Shown: one piece after another, positions 7,668 to 14,657 of the stretch
How the letters are laid out: every line of letters starts with the position of its first letter
Numbering within the stretch: position 1 is the stretch's first letter
NCBI GenBank assembly: GCA_002773945.1
Contig: PEZT01000023.1
Location: 1 to 42,571, forward strand
Source of the DNA: Candidatus Beckwithbacteria bacterium CG10_big_fil_rev_8_21_14_0_10_34_10
GTDB taxonomy: Bacteria > Patescibacteriota > Microgenomatia > UBA1400
DNA: 42,571 nt
Reading direction: 5' to 3'
The notes under the pieces: generated by a model
Told to the model about the DNA's origin: nothing
Database searches by the model: none
Seen by the model: the letters and a program-made list of their open reading frames with translations, nothing else
Made by a program: the position numbers and the translations under genes

Positions 7668-8741
7668 ATGATTGATGAAAGAGTAAAAAAGCTAGCTTTA
7701 ATTTTAGTTGATTATTCAATTAAAGTTAAACTTAAAGACAAGGTTTTTGTCAGTTGTTCTGATCCTTTGGGGTTGCCTTTGGCCAAGGAAGTCTATAAAT
7801 TGGTTTTGAAAAAAGGGGCTTATCCTTTTTTAATGCTGGGGACTGAAGACTTAGATTATTTTACTTTTAAAAACGCTTCCTTAGCACAATTAAAGAAAAA
7901 ACCCGAGGTGCTGGATTTTATTACTGATTGGCTGGATAAGTCTATTAAAATTAAAGCGGCAAAAAATGACCGGGCTTTAGCTAATATAAGTTCAGAAAGA
8001 ATCTTATTAAGACAAAAAGCAGTTAGGGGTATTTTAAATAAACAAATAAAAAAACCCTGGGTGATAACTTATTATCCAACTGCTTCTATGGCTCAGTCAG
8101 CTGGAATGAGTTTGGATGAGCTGGAGGATTTTTATTTTTCCTCCTGTCTTCAAGACTGGGGGAAAATTAAGCTTAAGCTTTTAAAAGTTAAAAAAATAAT
8201 GGACAAGGCCAAAAAAGTAGAGATTAAGGGGTACAAAACTAATTTAAGCTTTAGTTTAAAAGGTAGATTGTCTCGGGTAGCAGCGGGGGAATGTAATATG
8301 CCTGATGGAGAAATATTTAGCGCTCCTTTAGATGGGACGATGAATGGAGAAATCTATTTTGATTTCCCTTCCCTTCATTCCGGCAAAGTGGTTAAAGGAA
8401 TTTTTCTAAAGTTTAAAGAAGGAAAAGTGGTTAGGGCTTCTGCTTTACAAAATGAAATCCATTTAAAAAAAGTTTTAAAAACTGATATTGGTGCTAGTAG
8501 GCCGGGTGAGTTTGCTATTGGGGCTAATTATGGGATTAAAAAAGCAATTTTAAATACTTTGTTTGATGAAAAAATTGGAGGAACAATTCATTTGGCTTTA
8601 GGTAAAGCTTATGAAGAAAAGGAAGGCGGGGGTATTAATAAATCTTCCATCCATTGGGATTTAGTTAAAGATATGAGAAAAAAAGGCTCGCAAGTGATAA
8701 TTGATGGGAAGACTGTTTTAAAAGATGGGAAAATATTTTAA
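7668..8741 (+). CDS. M29 family aminopeptidase (AmpS/thermophilic type)
   Basis: The 357-residue protein begins MIDERVKKLALILVDYSI, the typical N-terminus of M29 metallo-aminopeptidases. The C-terminal metal site is complete: Glu in NMPDGEIFSAP, Glu in GEFAIGAN, His in GTIHLALG, and His and Asp in SSIHWDL. The enzymes are cytoplasmic dimers that remove N-terminal residues from peptides with two divalent metals. ATG 7668 is preferred over in-frame upstream codons because it opens the conserved N-terminus. TATACT (7655-7660) ends 7 nt before this ATG, which implies a leaderless transcript. Length is a little below the usual 400-410 residues. Confidence 0.88.
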   Translation: MIDERVKKLALILVDYSIKVKLKDKVFVSCSDPLGLPLAKEVYKLVLKKGAYPFLMLGTEDLDYFTFKNASLAQLKKKPEVLDFITDWLDKSIKIKAAKNDRALANISSERILLRQKAVRGILNKQIKKPWVITYYPTASMAQSAGMSLDELEDFYFSSCLQDWGKIKLKLLKVKKIMDKAKKVEIKGYKTNLSFSLKGRLSRVAAGECNMPDGEIFSAPLDGTMNGEIYFDFPSLHSGKVVKGIFLKFKEGKVVRASALQNEIHLKKVLKTDIGASRPGEFAIGANYGIKKAILNTLFDEKIGGTIHLALGKAYEEKEGGGINKSSIHWDLVKDMRKKGSQVIIDGKTVLKDGKIF

Positions 8742-8743
8742 TT

Positions 8744-8773
8744 AATATTTTTAAAAGCTACTTTAAAAATATT
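8744..8773. terminator. AT-only hairpin between convergent genes
   Basis: AATATTTTTAAA (8744-8755) and TTTAAAAATATT (8762-8773) form a perfect 12-bp inverted repeat around a 6-nt loop. It sits between the stop of the M29 gene and the end of the convergent gene at 8758, whose last codons form one arm. Position suggests a bidirectional terminator, but the stem lacks G:C pairs, so strength is doubtful. Confidence 0.4.
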
Positions 8774-9078
8774 TTAATTAAGAAGATTAGGATTAAGAAA
8801 AAAAGACTGATAATTAAGGCCTTTGAAAGGTCTTTTTTTATTAATTGATTATTTAATAAAGACGTTTCATTTTTTATAGGTTTATTATTATTTTTTTTAA
8901 AAAGTTCTTTTTTAACTGTCTTAATACTGTTTTTATTTATATTTTTTTTATTAAGATCTTTTTCTTCGTTTAGTTTATAATGAATCTCCGGGTTAGCTTG
9001 GGTTTTTTGAACTTTTTGAAGCTGTCTTCTAAGCTTGGCAATGGTTTTTTGTTTTTTAGTTCTTTTTTTCTTAGACAT
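8758..9078 (-). CDS. Small basic protein with C-terminal membrane anchor
   Basis: The 106-residue protein starts with a strongly basic segment (MSKKKRTKKQKTIAKLRRQL) likely to form a helix or bind nucleic acid. It continues with a Lys/Asn-rich linker and ends in one transmembrane helix, LIISLFFLILIFLIKIFL, near the C-terminus, like a tail-anchored protein. I recognise no family. I start at the second Met (9078) because TAAAAT (minus strand 9092-9087) ends 8 nt before it. The longer frame from 9096 would start inside that promoter. Confidence 0.6.
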   Translation of the reverse strand: MSKKKRTKKQKTIAKLRRQLQKVQKTQANPEIHYKLNEEKDLNKKNINKNSIKTVKKELFKKNNNKPIKNETSLLNNQLIKKDLSKALIISLFFLILIFLIKIFLK

Positions 9079-9249
9079 ATAAAGATATTTTATCATATTG
9101 ACAAGCGGGGGTTAATATTCTTAAAATAAGAAAGAACAAGAAACTTACTCACAAAAAAGAGTAATTGTTTATTATTTGTCTTATTTGATAAAATTAGTAG
9201 GGGAAATAATAAGATTAGTATAATTAATGTTTGATGTTTTTTTAATAAA

Positions 9250-9714
9250 ATGGAAATAAATACAGTTATTATTCTTTTAGGTTTAATTTTTCTTTGGTTG
9301 GTTTTTTTAAGCTTTTTTTTAATTAAGACTGCCAGACATTACCGCTATTTAATTTCTAAGGTTAAAAAAGGAGATTTAAAGGTAATTTTAGAAGAAATTT
9401 TAAGAAGAGTTGATAAACAGGGTAAGGATTTAGAATCTTTAGGGGAGAGATTGACTAAGGAAGAGAAAAAGGCTTTGAAAAGTCTCCAGCAGGTCGGTTT
9501 TGTCCGCTTTAACCCTTTTTCTGATACTGGTGGAGATCAGAGTTTTTGTTTAAGTTTACTCGATGGGGAAGATAATGGGATAGTTTTAAGTTCTTTGCAT
9601 AGTCGGGGTCAGACCAGGGTTTATGGTAAGGCAGTTGCTAAAGCCAAGGGTAAAGAAGCCCCCCTATCTAAAGAAGAAGAAGAAACAATTAAAAAAGCCA
9701 AGAAAGGAAAATAA
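9250..9714 (+). CDS. DUF4446 family protein
   Basis: The 154-residue protein has one N-terminal transmembrane helix (residues 5-27), a basic/coiled-coil stretch (30-80) and the block VGFVRFNPFSDTGGDQSF, then SLLDGEDNGIVLSSLHSR. That block defines DUF4446 (PF14584), a family of unknown function common in Firmicutes and Patescibacteria. The tail is rich in Lys and Glu. Three bases separate it from the DUF3048 gene, and it heads the co-directional cluster that ends with secDF. Confidence 0.85.
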   Translation: MEINTVIILLGLIFLWLVFLSFFLIKTARHYRYLISKVKKGDLKVILEEILRRVDKQGKDLESLGERLTKEEKKALKSLQQVGFVRFNPFSDTGGDQSFCLSLLDGEDNGIVLSSLHSRGQTRVYGKAVAKAKGKEAPLSKEEEETIKKAKKGK

Positions 9715-9717
9715 AAA

Positions 9718-10911
9718 ATGAAAAAAATTACTAGTGATAAAATTTTTGCTATTTTAGCCTTTTTGGGGATATACCTTTTGTCTACCGGTGTATCTTACGC
9801 TGTTTTTAACCATTATGCTAAGCCTTCAATGCCTAAAGATGGTTTTGCGATTGAAACAGAAGAAGGTTTACGTTTGGATGTAACGGGTCCTAAAGACAAG
9901 GAATGTCCTTTAAATGGAAAGATGTTTACTAAAGAAGAAGAAGAATCCTGGTCTAAAAGAAGGCCTTTGTTTGTCATGATTGAAAACCATGAGGAAGCCA
10001 GGCCTCAGTCTGGTTTATCTAAGACAGATATTGTTTATGAAGCCGTGGCTGAAGGTGGGATTACTCGTTTTGGAGCGATTTTTTATTGTGATACTCAGGC
10101 TAAAGAAACAATTATGGGGCCAGTTAGAAGTGCCCGAACCTATTTTGTTGACTGGGCGTCTGAATATGGTCCAGCTTTATATGCCCATGTTGGTGGGGCT
10201 CACTGTGATCCTCAGACGAGTGAAGGTTGTTTAAATGGCGGCCGGGCTGATGCTTTAGGGCAGATTTATGATTATGGCTGGGAAGGGGAAAATGATTTAA
10301 ATCAATTCTCTTTGGGATATCCTACTTTTTGGCGGGATTACGAGAGGATTGGTCATACGGTGGCCACAGAACACACGATGTATAGTACGACCGAAAAACT
10401 TTGGAAAGTAGCGGATAAAAGAGATTGGACTAACCTTGATCCTGAGGAGGGAGAATGGATTGATAACTTTACTCCTTGGAGTTTTAAAGATGGTGAGCCG
10501 GGCGGGAGTGTTAATAGTATTTCCTTTGGGTTCTGGGATGAATATAAAGATTATGGAGTTAAGTGGGAGTATGATAGTGGAAATAATGAATACAAGCGGG
10601 TTAATGGTGGTGAAGCTCATAAGGATTTAAATACTGACAGTCAAGTAACGACTAAAAATGTGGTTATTCAATTTGCCAAGGAGTCACCGGCTAATGATGG
10701 CTATCCTGGTAATGTTCACCTTTTATATGGTACCACCGGGACTGGCAAAGCTTTAGTTTTTCAGGATGGAAAAGTAGTAAAGGCCAATTGGAGTAAAAAG
10801 AATCGAATCGGAAGAACTGTCTTTACAACCGAAGGCGGCAGCGAAATTGAGTTTGTTCGGGGCAGGATTTGGATTGAAGTTCTGCCCACAGGTACAGACG
10901 TTAACTACTAG
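9718..10911 (+). CDS. DUF3048 domain protein (YerB-like), exported
   Basis: The 397-residue protein has an N-terminal signal anchor (residues 9-28). The DUF3048 region follows: PLFVMIENHEEARPQSGL, DIVYEAVAEGGITRFGAIF and GPVRSARTYF at about residues 82-145, with the C-terminal subdomain around residues 310-395. YerB-type proteins are extracytoplasmic and have no established biochemical role. The C-terminal part often carries conserved Arg/Glu residues; here GRTVFTTEGGSEIEFVRG is seen. The start ATG is 3 bp after DUF4446, and the two are probably co-transcribed. Confidence 0.85.
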   Translation: MKKITSDKIFAILAFLGIYLLSTGVSYAVFNHYAKPSMPKDGFAIETEEGLRLDVTGPKDKECPLNGKMFTKEEEESWSKRRPLFVMIENHEEARPQSGLSKTDIVYEAVAEGGITRFGAIFYCDTQAKETIMGPVRSARTYFVDWASEYGPALYAHVGGAHCDPQTSEGCLNGGRADALGQIYDYGWEGENDLNQFSLGYPTFWRDYERIGHTVATEHTMYSTTEKLWKVADKRDWTNLDPEEGEWIDNFTPWSFKDGEPGGSVNSISFGFWDEYKDYGVKWEYDSGNNEYKRVNGGEAHKDLNTDSQVTTKNVVIQFAKESPANDGYPGNVHLLYGTTGTGKALVFQDGKVVKANWSKKNRIGRTVFTTEGGSEIEFVRGRIWIEVLPTGTDVNY

Positions 10912-10944
10912 TAATAAATTTTGTCTGCCTTAAAGGAGAGTAAG

Positions 10945-11547
10945 ATGGCATCCTTGAAGGATATGTTTGTCTCTAAGGTAAGGGTGAAACTGCTCCAGAT
11001 TTTTCTTTCTGAGCCCAAAGAGATATTTTATGTTCGCCAGCTGGTTAGAAAAGCTGGGGAGGAGATTAATGCGGTTAGAAGGGAACTTTCTCGAATGGAA
11101 GAAAGAGGGATGGTTAAAAGAGAGCCTCGGGCCAACAGGGTATATTACCATTTTAGGAGGGATTATCTTTTTTACGATGAGCTTTTAAGGTTAGTGTCTA
11201 AAACTACTGGGTTAGGTTTAGAGATTATTAAAAACAAAAACAAGATTGGCAAGATTAAATATGCCATGTTGTCTGGTCGACTGGCTCGAGCTAAAGAACA
11301 CCAGTCTGAAGATGTGGATCTTTTAGTAGTTGGGGAAGTGGTTTTACCGCAATTAGCCTCAGCTGTTAGGAGTTTTGAGAGTAAATTGGGGAGGGATATT
11401 AATTATACGGTTATGACATTAGAGGAGTTTAGTTTTAGGAAAAAGAGACGGGATCCCTTTATTAGCCGGGTGTTATTGTCATCTAGGATTATGATTGTTG
11501 GTGATGAAGAAGATATGGTTAATGTTAAGCCTGATGAACTCCAATGA
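10945..11547 (+). CDS. Winged-helix protein with nucleotidyltransferase-like domain
   Basis: The 200-residue protein has an N-terminal winged helix-turn-helix (residues 5-80: EIFYVRQLVRKAG, INAVRRELSRMEERGMV, NRVYYHF). The C-terminal domain resembles minimal nucleotidyltransferases of the MNT type, with the acidic SEDVDLLVVG near 122-131 and a closing RDPFISRVLLSSRIMIVG. The usual Gly-Ser of the GSxARG motif reads GRLARA, so the Ser is lost and catalysis is doubtful. Related fusions in archaea and CPR bacteria are treated as regulators. ATG 10945 has an excellent SD (AAGGAGAG, 10933-10940); an earlier TTG at 10921 is unlikely. It overlaps the AbrB gene by 4 bp (ATGA). Confidence 0.7.
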   Translation: MASLKDMFVSKVRVKLLQIFLSEPKEIFYVRQLVRKAGEEINAVRRELSRMEERGMVKREPRANRVYYHFRRDYLFYDELLRLVSKTTGLGLEIIKNKNKIGKIKYAMLSGRLARAKEHQSEDVDLLVVGEVVLPQLASAVRSFESKLGRDINYTVMTLEEFSFRKKRRDPFISRVLLSSRIMIVGDEEDMVNVKPDELQ

Positions 11548-11771
11548 AGCAGAAAATATTAAAGGTCGGTAATAGTCTCGGAGTAACCATTCCTTCAGAA
11601 TTTGCTAAATTAGTGGGGATCAGACCAGGAGATAAAGTTGAGGTGTTAAGAAGAAGAAATAAAAATGAACTTATTTATCAGTTTTCTGGGATTCAGCAGT
11701 TAACTATTGGAGAAGGTTTTCTAAAGAAAAAAAGAATTAAGAAGAATAAAAAGATAAAGAAAAATAAATAA
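11544..11771 (+). CDS. AbrB/MazE-type DNA-binding protein
   Basis: The 75-residue protein starts with a SpoVT-AbrB swapped-hairpin domain: QKILKVGNSLGVTIPSEFAKLVGIRPGDKVEVL (broken here by eye into KVGNSLGVTIP and LVGIRPGDKVEV). The C-terminal third is a Lys-rich tail. Such domains act as transcription regulators or as antitoxins. The start overlaps the stop of the wHTH-nucleotidyltransferase gene as ATGA, so the two are a coupled pair, and secD follows 34 bp later. The pair may form a regulatory or toxin-antitoxin-like unit, but that is inference from coupling only. Confidence 0.8.
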   Translation: MKQKILKVGNSLGVTIPSEFAKLVGIRPGDKVEVLRRRNKNELIYQFSGIQQLTIGEGFLKKKRIKKNKKIKKNK

Positions 11772-11777
11772 AAAGAT

Positions 11778-11805
11778 AGGAGCTAGCTTTAAGCTAGCAA
11801 GCTAG
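11778..11805 (+). promoter_or_regulatory. Hairpin between Shine-Dalgarno and secD start
   Basis: AGGAG (11778-11782) lies 23 nt before the secD ATG, too far for normal initiation. The perfect inverted repeat GCTAGCTT (11782-11789) and AAGCTAGC (11791-11798) sits exactly between them. Folding would bring the SD to roughly 7 nt from the ATG. A third AAGCTAG (11799-11805) just before ATG could pair alternatively with the first arm. Confidence 0.45.
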
Positions 11806-13164
11806 ATGATAAAACCCAAAACCATTTTTTACTTCATTATTTTGTTGTTTTTATTGTCTTTGTATATTTCCCTGCCTAAAAATTATCCTTTGAAGATTAA
11901 TCTTTTTGGAATAAATAAAGAAATTAACCTTTCTTCACCCCAGATTGATTATACTTTGGGTAATCTAAAGTTTAAGCGGGATTTAGAGATTAAAAAAGGT
12001 TTAGATCTTCAGGGTGGCTCTCATTTAGTTTTAGAAGCTGATATGACTGAAGTTGAAGAGGGAGAAAAAGAAACTGCTTTGGAGGCGGCTAAAAATGTTA
12101 TTTCCAGAAGAGTGGATTTATATGGAGTAGCTGAACCAATTATTCAAACCGCTAAAACTGAAGGTAATTTAAGAATTATTGTGGAATTGCCAGGGATTAA
12201 AAATATTGATGAGGCCATTGATTTAATTGGTAAGACCGCTCAACTTGATTTTCGGGAACTTTCAGATGATAAAAAAGCCTCACCTGAGGGAGCCTTGATT
12301 TTTGATTTCTTAAAGACTGATTTAACGGGTAAGGATTTAAAAAGTTCTCAGGTTCAGTTCGGAAATCAGACTGGTGAGCCAACAGTGGGGTTGTATTTTA
12401 ATTCTGAAGGAGCTGCCAAGTTTGCAGAAATTACTAAAAGAAATGTTAACTATCCGGTCGCCATTTTTTTAGATGATATTCCGCTTACCATTCCCCGGGT
12501 GAATGAACCGATTTTAAATGGGGAAGCCATTATTTCCGGTGATTTTGATTTAAAAGAAGCGAAGGCTTTAAGTATTCAGTTAAATGCCGGGGCTTTGCCA
12601 GTGCCAATAAAGATTGTTGAGCAAAACACGATTGGAGCGACTTTAGGAGAAGAGTCAGTTCAAAAAAGTGTTCGGGCTGGTTTAATAGGTTTACTTATTG
12701 TGGCTCTTTTTATGGCTGCTTTATATGTTTGGCCAGGTGTTTTGGCAGGTTTTGCTTTAATAATTTATGGGTTTTTAACTTTGGCTTTATATAAGCTGAT
12801 TCCGGTGACTTTAACTTTGCCGGGAATTGCTGGATTTTTACTTTCAGTCGGGATGGCAGTTGATTCTAATATTTTGATTTTTGAAAGAATGAAAGAGGAA
12901 ATTAGAGCGGGCAAGCCTTTTTCTGTAGCCATGGAATTAGGTTTTGGCCGGGCCTGGGATTCAATTAAAGATGCTAATGTCTGCACTTTAATTACTTGTT
13001 TTGTTCTTTTTAACCCCTTTAACTGGGGTTTTCTAAATACTTCAGGTATGGTTCGGGGGTTTGCTTTAACTTTAAGTTTGGGAATTGGAATTTCTTTATT
13101 TACCGGAATTGTCGTTACCCGGACTTTTTTAAGGCTGTTTTATAAAGGGAAGGAAAATAAATGA
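11806..13164 (+). CDS. secD: Protein translocase subunit SecD
   Basis: The 452-residue membrane protein is the first half of the SecDF complex, which uses proton motive force to aid late steps of Sec export. It has an N-terminal transmembrane segment, then LDLQGGSHLVLEAD near residue 65 (the conserved GLDLQGG block) and a periplasmic P1 region. The C-terminal membrane part includes AGFLLSVGMAVDSNILIFERMKEE. The size fits the shorter SecD of low-GC bacteria and CPR. Its stop overlaps the secF start as ATGA. Initiation may depend on the hairpin at 11782-11798. Confidence 0.96.
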   Translation: MIKPKTIFYFIILLFLLSLYISLPKNYPLKINLFGINKEINLSSPQIDYTLGNLKFKRDLEIKKGLDLQGGSHLVLEADMTEVEEGEKETALEAAKNVISRRVDLYGVAEPIIQTAKTEGNLRIIVELPGIKNIDEAIDLIGKTAQLDFRELSDDKKASPEGALIFDFLKTDLTGKDLKSSQVQFGNQTGEPTVGLYFNSEGAAKFAEITKRNVNYPVAIFLDDIPLTIPRVNEPILNGEAIISGDFDLKEAKALSIQLNAGALPVPIKIVEQNTIGATLGEESVQKSVRAGLIGLLIVALFMAALYVWPGVLAGFALIIYGFLTLALYKLIPVTLTLPGIAGFLLSVGMAVDSNILIFERMKEEIRAGKPFSVAMELGFGRAWDSIKDANVCTLITCFVLFNPFNWGFLNTSGMVRGFALTLSLGIGISLFTGIVVTRTFLRLFYKGKENK

Positions 13165-14063
13165 AATTAGATTTTTTAAAATATAAATATTTATACTTTC
13201 TTGTATCGGGAATTTTTCTTATTCCGGCAGTGCTGGCTTTAGTTTTTTGGGGTCTTAAGCCAGCCGTTGATTTTACCGGCGGAAGTGTGATTGAACTAAG
13301 AGTTAATAGTAATTTAATTGAAGAAAAAGAAAAAGTTGAGAAAATTATTATAGTCGCTGGTCAAAATAGAGAAGAGAATGGAGATAAGTTAGAATTAAGT
13401 TCTCTTCAAAGCTCTTCTAATAACTCATATATTTTAAAACTTAAAGAAATTAGCAAGGATGAAAAGGAGTTAATAATTAAAGGTTTGGAAGCTGAGTTTG
13501 GAGAAGTAGAACTTTTAAAGTTTGCCACTTTAGGGCCTTCAATTGGTAAAGAACTTATTAGAAAAACTGTTTTAGCGATTATTTTGGCGGCCGGGTTTAT
13601 CTTTTTTTATGTGGGTTATCGGTTTAAAGACAAGAAGTATGGAGTTTGTGCCATTCTAGCCATGTTTCATGATACTCTGATTCTTTTAGGAGCCTTTGCT
13701 ATTTTAGGTCATTTTTTCAAAGTTGAGGTGGATACTTTGTTTGTGACGGCAGTCTTAACCATTTTATCTTTTTCAGTTCATGATACAGTTGTTGTTTATG
13801 ACAGGATTAGAGAATCAATTAGAAAACATCCGGATTTAAGTTTTGAGGATTTAGTTAATAAAGCTATAGGGGAGACTTTAACAAGGTCAATTAATAATTC
13901 GATGACCATTATCTTTATGCTTTTGTGCCTTTATCTTCTGGGAGGAGAGACCATTAGGTGGTTTACTTTGGCCTTACTGATTGGAACAGTAGCCGGGACT
14001 TATTCTTCTACTTTTACGGCGGCGCCTTTGTTAGTTGTCTGGGAGAAGTTGAAGAAAAAATAG
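13161..14063 (+). CDS. secF: Protein translocase subunit SecF
   Basis: The 300-residue partner of SecD has the conserved AVDFTGGSVIELR near residues 34-46 and the transmembrane block SFSVHDTVVVYDRIRES near 200-216. Six membrane spans are evident in the usual 1+5 pattern around a small periplasmic domain. It overlaps secD by 4 bp, so the two subunits are translationally coupled. It is the last gene of the cluster that starts at 9250; a toxin-antitoxin pair lies convergent downstream. Confidence 0.96.
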   Translation: MKLDFLKYKYLYFLVSGIFLIPAVLALVFWGLKPAVDFTGGSVIELRVNSNLIEEKEKVEKIIIVAGQNREENGDKLELSSLQSSSNNSYILKLKEISKDEKELIIKGLEAEFGEVELLKFATLGPSIGKELIRKTVLAIILAAGFIFFYVGYRFKDKKYGVCAILAMFHDTLILLGAFAILGHFFKVEVDTLFVTAVLTILSFSVHDTVVVYDRIRESIRKHPDLSFEDLVNKAIGETLTRSINNSMTIIFMLLCLYLLGGETIRWFTLALLIGTVAGTYSSTFTAAPLLVVWEKLKKK

Positions 14064-14116
14064 TTAAAAATTAGTAGAGATTAGTGGATAATATAAGGAT
14101 AGAATTAAAAGCCTTT

Positions 14117-14362
14117 TTATTTATATACTCCTTGGCGGTGTTGAACATGAATAATCCAGACCTTCTTTTTAATAATTTGATAAATAATTCTATAAGGCCA
14201 GATTTTTAAAGAGTAATAGTTTTTTAAATCTCCGCTTAATTTTTTACCACCATGAAGGTTATCTTTTAGAAGTTCTGCTTTTTTTTTAATTTTTAATCTT
14301 TTTTTAGTGGGGATTTTTTTTAGATCCTTTTGAGCCTGGGGAGTAAGAATTACTTGATTCAT
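14117..14362 (-). CDS. RelE/ParE superfamily toxin
   Basis: The 81-residue protein has the RelE/ParE fold pattern: LTPQAQKDLKKIP at the N-terminus, a two-helix hairpin rich in Lys, LKNYYSLKIWPYRIIYQI in the central strands, and a final VWIIHVQHRQGVYK. The Arg of the central strand and the closing HRxxVY match RelE-type ribosome-dependent mRNA interferases. Its start overlaps the stop of the antitoxin gene by 4 bp (ATGA), the usual antitoxin-first order. It lies between secF and cca on the opposite strand to secF. Confidence 0.85.
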   Translation of the reverse strand: MNQVILTPQAQKDLKKIPTKKRLKIKKKAELLKDNLHGGKKLSGDLKNYYSLKIWPYRIIYQIIKKKVWIIHVQHRQGVYK

Positions 14363-14619
14363 TTTGTCCAGTCAAATTTGGCTATTTTGGTTCCTTTCCC
14401 ATTTTTAGCTTCTAAAGATCCTTTTTTGATTTTTTCCATAGCATTAGGAGTAGATAAGATTTCTGCTGTTTCCTCAAGAGACTCCAGTTCATCAAGGCTT
14501 ATAACTACTGCCTTAGGCTTGCCAGAAACAGTGACAACAAACCTTTTTAGCTTTTCACTTGTTTCTTTAATAAGAAAAGGAAGATTATTTCTTAGATTAG
14601 ATATAGCAATGGTATCCAT
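14359..14619 (-). CDS. Phd/YefM family antitoxin
   Basis: The 86-residue protein starts MDTIAISNLRNNLPFLIKE, the usual Phd/YefM N-terminal DNA-binding domain. FVVTVSGKPKAVVISLDELESLEETAEILS follows in pieces typical of the family, and the C-terminal tail (about residues 60-86) is expected to be the toxin-neutralising part. ATG 14619 is preferred to the upstream ATG at 14649 because the conserved N-terminus starts there. The upstream frame would also overlap the operator. With the toxin it forms a two-gene type II toxin-antitoxin operon that should autorepress at the operator at 14629-14657. Confidence 0.88.
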   Translation of the reverse strand: MDTIAISNLRNNLPFLIKETSEKLKRFVVTVSGKPKAVVISLDELESLEETAEILSTPNAMEKIKKGSLEAKNGKGTKIAKFDWTK

Positions 14620-14628
14620 AATAAATAT

Positions 14629-14657
14629 AATGTACAATATCTTGTACAATTTGTCAA
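14629..14657 (-). promoter_or_regulatory. Toxin-antitoxin promoter with paired TGTACA operator
   Basis: On the minus strand TTGACA (14657-14652) and TACATT (14634-14629) are 17 bp apart. Two TGTACA palindromes lie at 14643-14648 and 14631-14636, centres 12 bp apart, between and over the promoter boxes. This is the arrangement described for the E. coli yefM-yoeB operator, so YefM-type autorepression is expected. The -35 box overlaps the end of cca. Confidence 0.75.
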
